Source: Puccinellia tenuiflora
Taxonomy: Eukaryota > Streptophyta > Magnoliopsida > Poales > Poaceae
DNA length: 64,000 nucleotides
Assembly: GCA_012064385.1 (NCBI GenBank)
Contig: QRDG01001880.1
Coordinates: 310,001-374,000, forward strand
Reading direction: 5' to 3'
Position numbers and translations under genes: made by a program. Each line of letters opens with the position of its first letter. Within the stretch, counting starts at the first letter, position 1. Shown in pieces: positions 8,980 through 21,135 of this stretch. A model generated the notes under the pieces. That model did not search any database, was not told where the DNA came from, and saw nothing but the letters and a program-made list of their open reading frames with translations.

Positions 8980-11900
8980 TGTAACACCCCGAAAATTCGT
9001 CCCTAATTTTAGCGGTGTTTTCTGACACCTGAAAAACTTTTTCTCTTTACCTAAATATTTCTTCAAATCTTTTGAGGATGATTTGACTTTGGAATTTCTC
9101 TCTCAGAATTTTCCCGGTGATCTACGAACCACTCCAGCATCCGTGATAATTTTTATGCTTAGGTTTTCTCTCGAAAACCCTAGCCCTGATTATCGAACCC
9201 TTTTAAACCCTTTACTCCACCTACCAAAGAAAAGCCTGTTTCCAAAGCTGGAAAAATTCCACCAAAAATACCAGAGACTCCCCTCCTCATACAAAGACAG
9301 TCCATCCAAAAATATTGCATACTTCAATGCAATATTTCCAAGTTTATACATATTCTCCATTATGCCATTTTCAATCCAGAAATTGTTTAGACACCTTCCA
9401 CTCATCCAAAAATTCTGAAATTTTGGTGAGGCGCATGATTTGACCTCCTGATCATTTCACTCCATTGGCCCAACCTCATTTGAGCAACTTTTGAGGTACT
9501 TCCTTTGTAAGGCCATTTTCATGCCTTTTTAAGATCTTCAAGCAAACCTATATTTAGACAAATCCTATGACCATGAGACTTGGTCACCTTGACCACATGG
9601 ACCATAGACACCCAAATCCAGAAGATCACCCCATGGTGAAGTGGGAAAAATCACTTTGCCATGACCATGCCTTTATGTCCATTTTTGGACACCATATCAA
9701 AACCCAATTTCCCAGCACCCATTTGAGCTCAAACTCCATAGACACTCCCCTGGTACCAAGTAAACTCAGTGGAAATTTGTGGGAATTTTTCTGAGTTAAG
9801 GAAGGCCCCTGTCATTTCGTCGAGCACCTTATGTGCATTCGGTTTTCTGAAAATTTTGCTCTGCAAAGCATCGAGTTCTTGAGTGTTTCTTGCTTAGTCG
9901 AGTTGGTCGTGTCCTGGTAGCCCTAGTGGTGCAGTGTGGTAGCTCCCTTTCCCCTGGAATCCCCCCTGGCACGTCCATGCCGCTCGCGGCGTGCTCCGGA
10001 CGCCAGGGCGCGCACTGGCCGGCGCCCTCACGCGTCGACCTCTCCTGTTCCTCAGGTTTCCTCGCTGTTCCTCGGTCCCGGACCAAACCAGCAGTGGCCG
10101 CACCCTCTCCTGCTTCTCTAGCTCGGACCGGAGCCGCCCCTACCCTCCCCCTTAAATCCCCTGGCCGAAGTAGGCGCCGCCCAGCCGCGTGTCAGCTCCC
10201 CCCCCCCCCCGCCGCTGCTCTCGGGCTCGAGCTAAACGTGCTCGTTCCGAGCTCGTCCTGCTCCTCTGGCTCGAACTAGCACCGACCATCCCCCCCCCCC
10301 CCCCATTCATGGCTTGGACGCAGGCCGGTGCACCGGTGGCCATCAATGGCCAAGACCGGCCGCCACCTACCTCTCCCTCCCCTGCCTATATGAGACCACC
10401 TCCAAGCTCCCTCGCGCCCCGCACCCCCCACTCTTTTCCCCCTCGGAGCCCCTCTGCCTTTTGGTTGCAGGATGGCGGAGCCCTGCTTCCGTTTCGGCCG
10501 TGGATGCCGCCGCCGGTCCACGGACCACGGCGAGCTTCCTACCGTCCCATCCTCCGATTAAAACCGTAGAGGAGTTCCTCTTGCTCCCCTCTATCTCCCA
10601 GACATGAAATTTGGGGAAATGATGCGCCGTAGCCTCGGCGTCGTCACCTCCCGCCGGCGGCAAGCTCTCGGAGCCCGGCTCCATGGCGGCGCCCCGTGCT
10701 CCCCCGCGGTCGAGACCGCCCTCTCCGGAGGCGGCGCGACGAGGCGGTCCTCCCATCACCCTAGCGGCTGGCCGCAAGCCCTAGGGCAGTGGCGGCGGCG
10801 CGACCAGCTCCGGCGGCCGGCCCTGCCCTGGCACACCCGCGTCGGGCTCGTCCCGCGCGTGGTCGACGCCGGGGTGAGGTTGCCAGCGTGGCGGCCAGCG
10901 TGGCGTCCTCGTGACGCCGACAGGCGGGCCCCGCCTCGGCCCGGCTCCACTGTCAGGTTAAGTCATGGCGCCTTCTCCGTTTTCCGTCTTCCTACGCGGA
11001 AGGCGTATTTCGGGAAATGCGCATCCAGCCCGGTCGATTCTGAAAGCGGCCCATTTGCGGCCCGTCCGTTTTTTTTCCCGCGGCAGTTTTTCTTTTCCTG
11101 CTGCTGGAATTTTCAAACGGCAATATCTTTTAAACCGTAAGTCCGTTTTCAGTGATTCAAATTTGTAAATTCCTAGTTTTAAGAGCTCTATCCAGTGGTA
11201 TATGTTGTATATTTTTGTGAGATGCTTAGATGCTTAGCGCCCGCATATGTATGTATAGGTGTTCCGCGGTACCGGCGAATCGAAACCCTGACCCGCGACG
11301 TGCCCGTGACCTCCAAGCCAAATGGCGTCGACCGTCGAAGGCAAGCTAACCCCTTGTTATGAGCAGTCCCGCAAAGTTGTTTGTTATTCACTTAGTGCTT
11401 ATATCTGTCTGCATTCGGTATTTATATTATGTCGGTCTATTATTTATTGCCATGTTTTATTCATCACCCATGTATGCAGTAGATTGATGTATGAATCATC
11501 TGTGCGCCTCGCACTTGCGTGGCTTTGACAACTAAATAACAAAAACATGCGTTGATTGTTTGCTTCTTCTTCAACGCCGAGGCTAGGTGCGGACAAATGT
11601 CGGCCCGTGATCCTCGGGGTTGGGGGCATTTGCCAAAAGAGTTATTTGCTTCTTGTCCCTCCGTCAAATATGGTTGGCATAGACCACCCGGACTGCGACG
11701 CTTGGGAGCTGACTTTCCATTTGGTTCTTTTTGCCGAGATTGCTGACACCACGTCGAGGGAACCCTCGAGTGGAATGGATGCTCTCTCATTCTTATGATT
11801 GCTTTTCGGTTTAGTTTTGGAGACTATATGCCCAACTCCCCACTTCCTGGTCAACGGTCGGACGAATACGCCGCCAAAGACTTGCGCGTGGAGGAACGGA

Positions 11901-13667
11901 TGCGTAACAGACTCCGCCTGTGCTACATTATGACACTAACCCCCGTGTGACACCGGCCGGGTTGCCCGCCACAGTCACCCGGGTATGCTTATTATTATTC
12001 TGTGACTCTGACCCCTGAGTGACACCGGCCGGGTCTCCCGCCACCGTCACCCGGGTGTTCTTGTTATTCTGTGACACTAACCCCCGTGTGACACCGGCCG
12101 GGTTGCCCGCCACAGTCACCCGGGTATTATTATTGTGATGTGATTATTTGTTCATGCAAGTGTTAGGCATGTTCTAGGCTATGTTTGGTTGTGCTTGTTT
12201 GTGTTGCTAATGCCTTGTTGGTTGTGGTTATAGTGTTGGACTAATCTTTTGTTGCTTGAACATGTTAATGCTGAAACTTGATTAAAGGAAACACCCCTCC
12301 AAACAACGATGAGGTCTATTCATAGTGCCACTAATCTGAACCCTTGAACGCGATACCACCGTTGTCCCATGGAAACCGTGACCTAGTAGGTTGTTGAGCC
12401 CCTTTTGTGCCATCCGTTGGGCGCAGTCGTTCGGTTGTGCTGTCCGAGGGGAGAGGTCGACAGGCACGGGTTCGACTGCGATAAGGAGTCCGGAGCTAGG
12501 CATACCCGGTAGCGCCGGGGGATGTGCCGGGCTCACTTGCCCGTTGTACCATGCGTATAGGGTGGGGCAGGAGGGTGTCTTAGCAAGTGGACCGTCGCGA
12601 GAGTGTATTTTGCTTAGTACGACTTTGGGCGTGACAAACCTGAGGTGTCGGCTGAGTGGAGTGCACTCTGATAGGTGGTAAAGCAAACTCTCGAGAGCGT
12701 CAACCTAGCCAGCTAGCCCCGTTCCTGGGATATGGAACAACAGTTCAGTGTCAGTCACACTATGTGTCTTTGTCGTGTCCGGAGGTTAAACTTAAGATTT
12801 GTTTGAAAGAAAGTTGAACAACCTGAATTCACTAAATGAACAATAAGATGCTGCAGGGAATGTTACTTGTGAGGTGAATGGGATGGCGGTGTGATGCGTT
12901 GGAAGCCTATAGTTAGGCCAGAGCCAACATCAACCGTGCATGCCCCGGGAGATAGCCAGAGTTGGCTGGATTGATAGCCGGAGTTGGCTAGAGGCTTGGA
13001 AGCCTGAGTGTGTTGACAGGAGTAGTCATAAGATCTGGTACCAACTGTTACCCCCGTCTACTCGTCACAGGTAAGCTCGTTGTATGATTGCCGGTACACG
13101 ATCCAACCCCACCTGGCTTGGGCTCTGTACTGGTGATACCCCTGTTACTTGCTTATGACATGTTTGGGTTGTCAATGACATGCTACTTTTATGCCATGAG
13201 TATACTTGCCATGTTAGGTTATTATCATTGCTGGTTGTCTGTTGCCTGATTGCTTGACCGTTCATGTCTTGTGGTTATTCTCTTGCGAGTACATCATTGT
13301 ACTCAGACTGGCTTTTCATGTGGCCAGACTGGAGAGGATCCATCTTCTACGAGAGGGAGCAAGAGCGTGCTAGGACCAGTAGCCCAGCCAGATGCCTGTG
13401 GAATGGAGCCGCATCAAGCCGTAGCCGCACCGAGCCGTTGCCATACCTATGTCTTCCGCTGCCAGCTAAACTCTGTCCAGTGCCATACTTGGCCATGATA
13501 AATCTTCATGCCTCGATGGCCATGTAAAACCGTTTGTAGCCCTTTGGGCCTGATTGTGTAATGATATTTTCGCTATGTTGCATTGTCGTAACGTGCGTCT
13601 AGATATTCTGGGCTGGCGCACGGGGCGACCACCCCTCTGGCGATATGTGTCAGAGGGGGGTGCCACA
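8980..13667 (+). repeat. LARD 3' LTR (4.69 kb)
   Basis: Same sequence as the 5' LTR apart from scattered differences (for example ACCCGTG/ATCCGTG, GCTCAGCG/GCTTAGCG, longer poly-C runs near 10200 and 10290, TCCAGATATT/TCTAGATATT close to the end). It ends GGTGCCACA and is followed by the second CTTGG. Confidence 0.95.
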
Positions 13668-13672
13668 CTTGG
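13668..13672. repeat. Right TSD (CTTGG) of the LARD
   Basis: Exact copy of the 5 bp at 1407-1411. Tat1 coding sequence resumes immediately. Confidence 0.95.
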
Positions 13673-15102
13673 CCAGAATAGGATCCAAGAAGAAGGCAGT
13701 GCCACCAGACGTATTCCTCCATCACCTTCACAAGTCGTCCATCAAAGGCGGCGATGAAGATTACCCTTTGTCGGCAGAATCAGTTCAGGTGTACTTGGTA
13801 ACCCCAGATTGGACCACACCTTACATTGATTTCATGGTTAATAAGAAACTGCCCAAGGACGACGAGGTGCTAAGCCGTCAAATTGAGCATCGAGCAAAGG
13901 CGTACACGATTATTGACGGACAACTCTACAAGAGGAGCACATCCGGCATTTTCCAAAGATGCGTCTCCCCAGAGGAAGGACGGCAAATCTTAGAAGAAAT
14001 TCACTCCGGCGAATGTGGGCATCACGTGGCGGCAAAGGCGTTAGTCGCCAAGGCGTTTCGGCACGGATTCTTTTGGCTGACGGCTAAAGAGGATGCTATC
14101 AACATCGTCAAGACTTGTGAAGGATGTCAGCGCTACGCAAAGCAGGTTCACTTGCCGGCTCAGGAGCTCCGAACGATCCCTATCACTTGGCCGTTCGCGG
14201 TCTGGGGGCTCGACATGGTAGGACCCTTTAAGACGGCGAGAGGAGGCTTAACCCACCTGTTAGTGGCGGTCGACAAATTCACGAAGTGGGTGGAGGCAAA
14301 GCCCATCAAGAAACTCGACGGAGCTACAGCAACAAAGTTCATCGTCGAGATTACAACTCGATTCGGCATACCGCATAGCATTATCACTGACAATGGCACA
14401 AACTTTGCCGTCAGTGAACTAGCGAAGTTCTGTAGCCGATCAAAGATCCGACTCGATGTGGCATCGGTGGCACACCCGCAATCCAATGGACAGGTAGAGC
14501 GCACTAACGGCATTATTCTGCAGGGTATTAAGCCGAGGCTTGAAACTCCTTTGCATCGAGCAGCCGGCGCTTGGGTTGAGGAATTGCCGGCGGTCCTATG
14601 GAGTATTCGTACTACCACAAATAGGTCAACCGGCTTCACCCCTTTCTTCCTGGTATATGGTGCAGAAGCGGTGCTCCCATCCGACATGATCCACGATTCG
14701 CCTAGAGTCGCAGCCTACGTCGAAGAAGACGCAGAAGAAGCACGCAAGGACGGCTTAGATATCCTCGAAGAAGAAAGAGAGCTAGCTCTCCAAAGATCCG
14801 CCATCTATCAACAAGATCTACGTCGTTACCAGAGCCTTAGAGTGCAGAATCGATCTTTTCGAGAAGGCGACTTAGTGCTTCGGCTTGTGCAAAGCCGGCA
14901 GCACAAATTATCCCCGCCATGGGAAGGACCTTTCGTTATCAGCAAAGTCCTGAAAAACGGGTCATATTATCTCCTCGACTTAAGGGATTCAAAGAAAGAT
15001 CCCGGGAAGAAAGGTCGCAAGAGGAAAAGGCATGTGGATGACGACTTAGATGAGACGAAACGTCCGTGGAATATCGCTCAGCTACATCCTTTTTACACTT
15101 AG
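13668..15102 (+). CDS. pol: Tat1 pol, part 2: integrase
   Basis: This continues the frame interrupted at 1411. The N-terminal zinc-binding HHCC domain is visible as IHSGECGHH and CEGC. The catalytic core has D in WGLDMVGPF, D in TDNGTNF and E in NGQVERTN, the standard D,D-35-E arrangement. The GPF/Y-like C-terminal module (PPWEGPFVISKVLKNGSYYL) follows, then a basic tail (KKGRKRKRHVDDD), possibly a nuclear localisation signal. The stop is TAG after HPFYT. The protein inserts cDNA into the host genome. No stop or frameshift is present, in contrast to the Tat2 copy at the right edge. Confidence 0.93.
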
Positions 15103-15149
15103 CAAATTCTATTGTAACCATGTTAATGTGATCATGAAATAAAAATTGG

Positions 15150-17679
15150 TCGTCTCTAGTTCTGCCACCATCGATTGGTTGAGCTTATTCAGCTCAATAT
15201 TCTCGTCGCGGAGCCGATCGACAATGCCGGCGTTCTCGACAAGTTCTTTGGCTTTGATAATGGCGTCTGCAAAACAAAAGTGTCAGCAGTATAAAGGAAA
15301 ACCTAGAGCTCAAAAGCTAAAGATCCGGCGTTTGTACCTTGGTATTGAACCCGGTCCGCCTCAAGCCCTTCGATGATGGCGTCTTTTGTCGCCAGTTCAG
15401 TCTTAAGCCGGCGCATCTCCTGATTTCGCACACCCAAAGAATTGAGGGTTTCAGCGCCAATTTTTCGGTGGATCTGCGTAAGGAATTGCTAAAAAGCCTA
15501 AAGCTATGTTTACAAGTTAAGGTGGTTACATGGCGACATTTCATGGCTAGGGGGCTAAGTGTGTGCATTCGCATTAACTCGGATCACTATGACGGCTAGT
15601 CTTAATAACTTAACCCGGCATAGTGCTCGGGGGCTACTGGGTAAGATATTTTACCTGGTAGTGCTCGCGGAGAAGCGTCATGCCGGCCTCAAAGCTATCA
15701 GCAAAGTAGTTTTGCTGATCTTCAAGGATCTCTATGACATCAAAGGTATCATAGGCCTTGGTATGATCCGGTTCGTCATCCCGGACGGTCGTTCCCTTCT
15801 TCCGGGGAAACCGAGGTGCCTTCATGAACCGGCTCATGAATTCCGGCTTGATGCGCCCTTCCTCGTCGAAGGCTTCGGCTTTGATCGGGTGAAAGATTGG
15901 GGCATCATCAGCCGGAGCTTCAGCCCTTGGAGAAGAGGTTTCAGTCACCTTCCCCGTCATCTCCGTCCATTGTGGGGGGGAGTGACCCCGGCTCTCCCAA
16001 CAGGTGGAGCCGTCACCATGGCACGTGTGTTCTCCTCTATCGGGTGTGGCTCTGGAACCGGAGGAGTTGGTGGAGGGATGGCAGGAGAGGTTTTCTTCCT
16101 CATGGCGACCGTCTTAGTTTTCAACGGAGCGCCTTTCTTCATCCTGCAAAGGTAAAAGATGTTTAGCAGATCCGGCTTTGCTGCAAGGGAAGGAGATGTT
16201 ATCAGTCGACTTACTTCTTGCTGGGGATATTGAGCCCATCAAGTGCATCGTCGTCTTCAGTCGACTTAGCGCTGCTAGCGGTCGACTGGCCCTTCCTCTT
16301 CCGGCTTTCTGCAGTAGCCGAGGAAAAGGTGATGGACCGCGTGGGCGCCTTGCTGGACAATGGCTTGCCAGCAGGGCGGACATCGGTGATTCCGGGAATC
16401 TGACATATTACATGTTAGGCCGGCAAAAGTAAACCCGAATCTCTCAAAGAATTGAACTTTGGTTAGGTCAAAGTACCTTTGGGGGAGGGTTGGCTGCCAT
16501 AAACATCGGCAACGATTCTTCATATTGCCGGCCTGATCCAGGTCGGGCTTTGATAAGCTTGTTGAAGCGAGCCTCAAAGAGGCCCTGCCCCAAGTCTTTC
16601 TCGTTGATCCTCATAGGATCAGAATTATCCGTGTACTCACAGAGAAGGCGAGCATGATGTTGGAGGGGCTGAATTCGTCTCTTCATCTAGCAAATAATGG
16701 TGTCCTCCCCAGTCAGGGGTGGAGAGCCGGACGTCAGTTGCGCAATCCTCGCTTGGAGGGCGGCGTGTTCCGTCGGCATCACACCTGACGGCTTCTTCTT
16801 CCAGGAGGGCAGCAGCGTGCCGGCTTCGTCTGTGAAAGGGGCGAGTCCCTGCCGCCAGTTTGGCGTCGCCACATCCTTGCAGTAGAAGAATGTAGACACC
16901 CATCCCTTTGCCGAATCCACGATTGGCACTTGAGGGTACCAGTCGATGTCTCGGCGGCAATTGAAGCTGATTGTGCCGGCCACCAATAGCTCTTTGTTGA
17001 CGGTCTGCCTCTTGACTAGGAAGCAGCGTTCGAAGAAGTCTAACCTAGGTTTTATGCCTAAGTATCCTTCGAACAGCGCTACAAAGCCGGAGATGTACAG
17101 CAGGCTGTTCGGGGTTATGTTGTGGAGCTGGAGGCCGTAGTGATCTAAGAGATCTATCATGAAAGCCGACGGCGGCAAGGAGAATCCCCTGGCCACGTGG
17201 GAAGAGAGTAGTACCCGCTCGTCTCTGATAGGAGTCGGGTAGGGATCACCGCAAGCAGATCGCCAAGTCGGATTCGACTCAGAAGTTGGAGCAATTGCTC
17301 CGTCGGTCTCCATCCCCTTCAACTCGACCTCGTCCACGGCCGAGCAGGCCCAGTTGCGGGACGGATTGCTGGCCGCGTCCTTGTTGCCGGCTTCCTCCTC
17401 TTCCTCTTCCTCACCGACACTTGCATCATCGATGGCGGCTTCAGCAGTTGGAGCGGTAGAAGCCATTGTGGCAGCGGCTTCTGCTGCGGCTTTCGCTAAC
17501 GCCACTGTATCGTGGCCCGAGGCGGCGGAAGAACTCACCGGAGTTGGTGAGGATGCAGGAGTAGCGGCGGATGGCTCGGTGGCGGCGGCGGTAGACATGG
17601 AAGTGGCTCCTCCCATCGGCGGAGTCGGACCGGCCGCGGCTGCGTCGAGCGTTGGAGAGCTCGGAGCACTAGATGCAAT
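15150..17679 (-). pseudogene. Tat1 antisense gene (putative gypsy-type antisense ORF, Transposase_28-like), damaged
   Basis: Read leftward it has exon 1 (17679-16477), exon 2 (16399-16215, 185 bp), exon 3 (16143-15655), exon 4 (15419-15338, 82 bp) and part of exon 5 (from 15266), with GT/AG junctions that match the Tat2 copy exon for exon. Exon 1 carries an Ala/Ser/Thr-rich lead, an acidic EEEEEEE run, and the conserved block LSSHVARGFSLPPSAF, LLDHYGLQLHNI, YISGFVALFEGYLGI, VKRQTVNKELL. From memory this resembles the Pfam family named putative gypsy type transposon. Damage: the start codon is ATT where Tat2 has ATG, a TAG lies at 16687-16689, and the 3' exons are lost by a deletion joining near 15150. 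The role of such antisense ORFs is unknown; regulation of the element or capsid interaction are guesses. Confidence 0.8.
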
Positions 17680-17787
17680 GGAAATCGAAGAAGAGATGAA
17701 GATGGCGCTCGGGAGTGAGATGAGATCTGGAGGAGTTGGAGCTAGGGCTGCGAATGGCGTGGAGACCGCGGAGACGATGCGGTTGTC

Positions 17788-17846
17788 ATTTATAGTGCTG
17801 CGCCGAGATGTGTGCAACGGTTCGTAGCCGGGTTTCGCGCCACGTG
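17788..17846 (-). promoter_or_regulatory. Promoter of the Tat1 antisense gene: G-box and TATA
   Basis: On the minus strand, ACACGTGGC (core CACGTG 17841-17846) is followed about 46 bp later by CTATAAAT (17788-17795), 113 bp upstream of the start-codon position. Tat2 has the same two motifs at nearly the same distances, so they are probably functional. CACGTG with flanking ACACGTGGC is an ABRE/bZIP-type G-box. Confidence 0.7.
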
Positions 17847-17849
17847 TCT

Positions 17850-18170
17850 CGGATCAAGCCGTTGGTGACGGTTCCTTCTATCCGACGCCTCGGTTCCAGC
17901 GCAGGAAAAACGGAAACTAGCCCTTGCATTCAAAAGATGCTCCTCCACTCACACTTCCGGGTCTGACGTAACTGTCAAATCGGCGGACACGTGTCGTTGC
18001 ACGCTCAAGTGTTTTTTCGGCATATATAAGCCGACACAGTTGAAATCGACAAAGCTGTTCGACATAGTTTCAGGGTTCTGGGAATGCTCCAAGACTGAAG
18101 ATGGATGATGAATTTCCCGGACAGCATATTGCCGGAAGATTGAAGCCAATCGCTGAAGTACTTGAAGCTT
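17850..18170 (+). other. Tat1 region between antisense promoter and PPT
   Basis: Non-coding. It contains a plus-strand TATA-like ATATATAAG (near 18022-18030) pointing towards the LTR. No ORF of note. Confidence 0.4.
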
Positions 18171-18182
18171 TCCGGGGGCTAA
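18171..18182 (+). promoter_or_regulatory. Tat1 polypurine tract
   Basis: TCCGGGGGCTAA directly precedes the LTR. The Tat2 equivalent is CTGGGGGCTAC. Confidence 0.8.
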
Positions 18183-18689
18183 TGTTGGGATTATGCCGAA
18201 CAGGTACCCTCACGGATATGAAGCTAAGCCAGAATACCAGGGTGGCCCATAGTGGTGATAAGCCGAATTCCGGCTTATCGGGCGGCCCAGTATGATGAAG
18301 CGCAGGAGGCCCATCCGGCTAAGGAAGGTTCCAGAAGGCGGCTAGTATTGCGGAGGACTTGGCCCACAAGACAAAGCCCAAGCCGGATTAGTTTAGGACT
18401 CTGACTTAGTCGGTAGATTTTCTCCTGTAAGCCCAGGGTCTGGACGTCTTTATAAGCCGGCCCCTGGGATGCCTTAGGGCACGTACAATCTCAACCTCAA
18501 TCCACTGTAACTCGGCGATATTGCCATATAGTGAATTATAGCAGCACGTAGGATCTCGCCACCGACGTGAGATCCGAAGCTGGGTAAACTCGCCTCTATG
18601 TCGCCGAATCACCCCACGACTCCAAAGCCCCTCTCTCTACCTAGCTCGATGGCACCCCTGCCGCGGCTAGATTCGACAATACCACGACA
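18183..18689 (+). repeat. Tat1 3' LTR (507 bp)
   Basis: Starts TGTTGGGATTATGCCGAAC and ends AATACCACGACA. A TATA motif TTTATAAG lies at about 18449-18456 and is conserved in the Tat2 LTR. The mirror-image Tat2 LTR ends at the same TG/CA positions once its solo-LTR insertion is removed, confirming the borders. Confidence 0.9.
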
Positions 18690-18864
18690 GTAGATTTTCT
18701 AAAATAGAAAACAACAAAAACAGGGAACTGACACTGGGAATCTTGTCAATAGTTTGTCCAATAAAAATGCCTAAAATGATATAATAAGATAGTAAAAACA
18801 TGTGACAATGGTAATAAACAAGCATGGATCAAGCCAAAGTTATAGATATGTTTGACACGTATCA
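18690..18864 (-). repeat. Partial S1 LTR, truncated by Tat1 insertion
   Basis: Reads on the minus strand as the first ~175 bp of a Sabrina-type LTR. The remainder should lie left of Tat1, outside the window. Confidence 0.85.
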
Positions 18865-20520
18865 GCATCCCTAAGCTTAACTCCTACTCGTCCTCGAGTA
18901 GGTAAGTGGTAAAAAGAATAATTTTTTATGAGACATGCAACCAACATAATCTTGATCAAGATAGTAATGCACAACACATGATGTGAATGAAGTGATCCAA
19001 AACAATTGTCTATAGTTGACATTAAGCAAACAATGATTAACACATACTAGCTAACAATGCTAGAAACTTTTCATGAATAAGTGTGTTGGAGACATGGAAC
19101 CATACATAAGGTTTAGAAAGAAGAATTGCATATTATGTCTCCAATGTAAAGCATCAATCATTCTACAAAGCATCAAGTAGTCATTCATGAAATAGCCAAG
19201 CTGCAGTCAAGTGATCTAATTTACTTCCTTCCCACATCAACTGTTTCGAAGTCTACTCAACTAGTCCAAGTAAGAAGTGGCTTGGGCAACAAAAGGTTAT
19301 GGCAAAAAGATTAATGATGATGGTTTGGAAGGTCAAAAATAAAGGCTCAAACAGTGGAGAGGGTAACCACAAGACAAGAGGAAGTCTCGTAGTTGCCACT
19401 GTATGAGGAGTAGTGATTGCCATGCAACAGATGCACAGAGAGCTATAAGTGTATGAAAGCTCTCCAATGGAACTAATGGGGGTGCATCCAACTTGCTTGA
19501 TCATGAAGACCTAGAGCTCACTTGAGGAGGCTCATCCTTGGAATATACAAGCCAAGTTCTATACCGAAAAGGTACCCACATAGTTATGCAACTAAAAATA
19601 TGAAAACTCTGTACAACTGAAGTGTAGGTGCTAACATAGCACAAGTGTGGTAAAAAGGATAGTAGTGCTGCTCCCTCTCTCTTTTTTTATGGCCTCCATG
19701 GCTCTTTTAGATGTTCTCTCATTTGGCCTCTTTTGGGCTCTTTTTTCTCTTTTTTTTCTATTTTTTTATTTCATCCTCACAGGTAGGAGCAACACTCTAT
19801 ATTACAAATGAATCATTACACTTTTTGGTACTGATAAATCATAAAAACTAATACATGATGTATAAAGAAACTAATGCATGATCGAGCGTAGTGTGGAAAA
19901 AATGTAGGACATGTGGCAAGCCACACATCACACTAACTCAATGATCAAGCAAAACTATATGACAATGAGAAATGACATCAAGTCATCTAATATAATTATG
20001 GATGTTGCATGGCAATGTATCTCGAAACGGCTATGGAAATGCCGTGGTAGGTAGGTATGGTGGCTGTTTTGAGGAAGATAATTGGCCTATGTGTAGGAGA
20101 ACAAGAGGAAGTCCTCCCACAGAGTTGGATGTACTGGCGAAGTATACACCAAATATCGATGTGAGGGCGGGCAATGCACAACACCGAAGAGGCTAGCAAA
20201 ATATGGAGGTGGAAGTGGCAAAAACAAAAAACACAACAATGCATTTCGTATATTGCAAACAACTAGCAGTTTCAATGTTCCAAAAGTGATTAAAACACCC
20301 CAAGAGGGATCGTGGCGGGGACACAAGTGCCCCGTTAGCTTCCCCGACATTCGCAGTAACCAAACACTAGGAACTTCTTTTCAACTAAGAAGAATTCATG
20401 ATACAAGAAAATTATTGACTTAGGTTATTTTTAATTCAGAAAAGTACGACTCCACACTCTACTAACACGTCTCCACTAATCAGCTCTAACAATGGTAACC
20501 AACACATTTTAACCACTAGT
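18865..20520 (-). other. S1 internal region, non-coding (left part)
   Basis: Colinear with 55738-57410 of S2. Only short, broken open frames are present. It includes a T-rich run near 19680-19770. Confidence 0.8.
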
Positions 20521-20527
20521 TATATTA
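20521..20527. repeat. Left TSD (TATATTA) of Mutator-like element
   Basis: Seven bases repeated exactly after the right terminal inverted repeat. The S2 homologue has a single similar site (TTATTTTAGTGCC near 57410), showing where the insertion occurred. Confidence 0.7.
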
Positions 20528-20645
20528 AGAGGTATATACACTGTTCATCCCACAACTTGCACGGTGAGAGCAATTTAGTCCCACTTCTTGGAAATTGTGC
20601 ACCGATGGTCCCACAACTTGCATACCCGGGATAATTTAGTCCAAA
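20528..20645 (+). repeat. Left terminal inverted repeat of the Mutator-like element
   Basis: Pairs with the reverse complement of about 21718-21830, with small indels and substitutions. Confidence 0.8.
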
Positions 20646-21135
20646 TTTGACGTTTTTGGCTAATTAGAGGGCATTAATTATAACAATTAGCTGGGATGTT
20701 TGCTTAATTAGCGGGGTATGTATTAATTCCGAGCACATATATGGCAACATATCATCTCTGATTCGCTGCTATCCCCTGGTTTTATGTCTGTATATTTATA
20801 TACGCATCGATTCGTGTGTGCATCACCCAACGAATCCGTCCGGCGAGCTTACGCTTAGGGGCGTTTACGCCTCGATCTCTCCGATGATGTGTTATGGGAG
20901 CATGGTCAGGACCCCCCGGACAACGGTACTCAATTTTGTGCTCTCTCCTCTTTCTTCTTTTCTCAATTGACTGGATTTTAGGGACTATGCAGCACGATCG
21001 GCACGATTTTTGGGATTTTTAGCACGCGATTAATCTCGATGAGAGTAATTGATAGAATAGACTAAGACGAACAATTAATCATAGTAAAAGGTTGACTGAA
21101 GCTGTTAAGAAATTTAGAGTTTTAGACGGTGAACA

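Larger units (their letters stand above)
1412..13667 (+). mobile_element. Complete LARD-type non-autonomous LTR retrotransposon (long LTRs, no pol)
   Basis: Both LTRs, the PBS, PPT and perfect 5-bp TSDs are present. The LTRs (4683 and 4688 bp) make up about three quarters of the element and the internal domain is only about 2.9 kb. It encodes no RT, RNase H or integrase, so it must be mobilised in trans. By eye the LTRs differ at about 17 substitutions and a few indels (mostly poly-C lengths), about 0.4%, so the insertion is recent. The internal domain carries one sense ORF of unknown function and one antisense ORF with its own promoter. The architecture resembles Triticeae LARDs such as Sukkula, but family identity was not tested. 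Confidence 0.93.
1..18689 (+). mobile_element. Tat1: Ty3/Gypsy Tat-lineage LTR retrotransposon, 5' end outside window, interrupted by LARD
   Basis: The element runs RT, RNase H, extra RNase H, (inserted LARD), integrase, antisense gene, polypurine tract and 3' LTR. A second RNase H after the usual one, and a long antisense gene between integrase and the 3' LTR, are known traits of the Tat lineage (Grande/RIRE2/Retand relatives). The pol reading frame is open wherever it is visible, so the LARD insertion is its only obvious break in this window. It sits inside the LTR of an older Sabrina-like element, whose LTR sequence resumes immediately after 18689. Its own 5' LTR, gag and protease lie left of the window, so its TSD cannot be checked. 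Confidence 0.9.
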
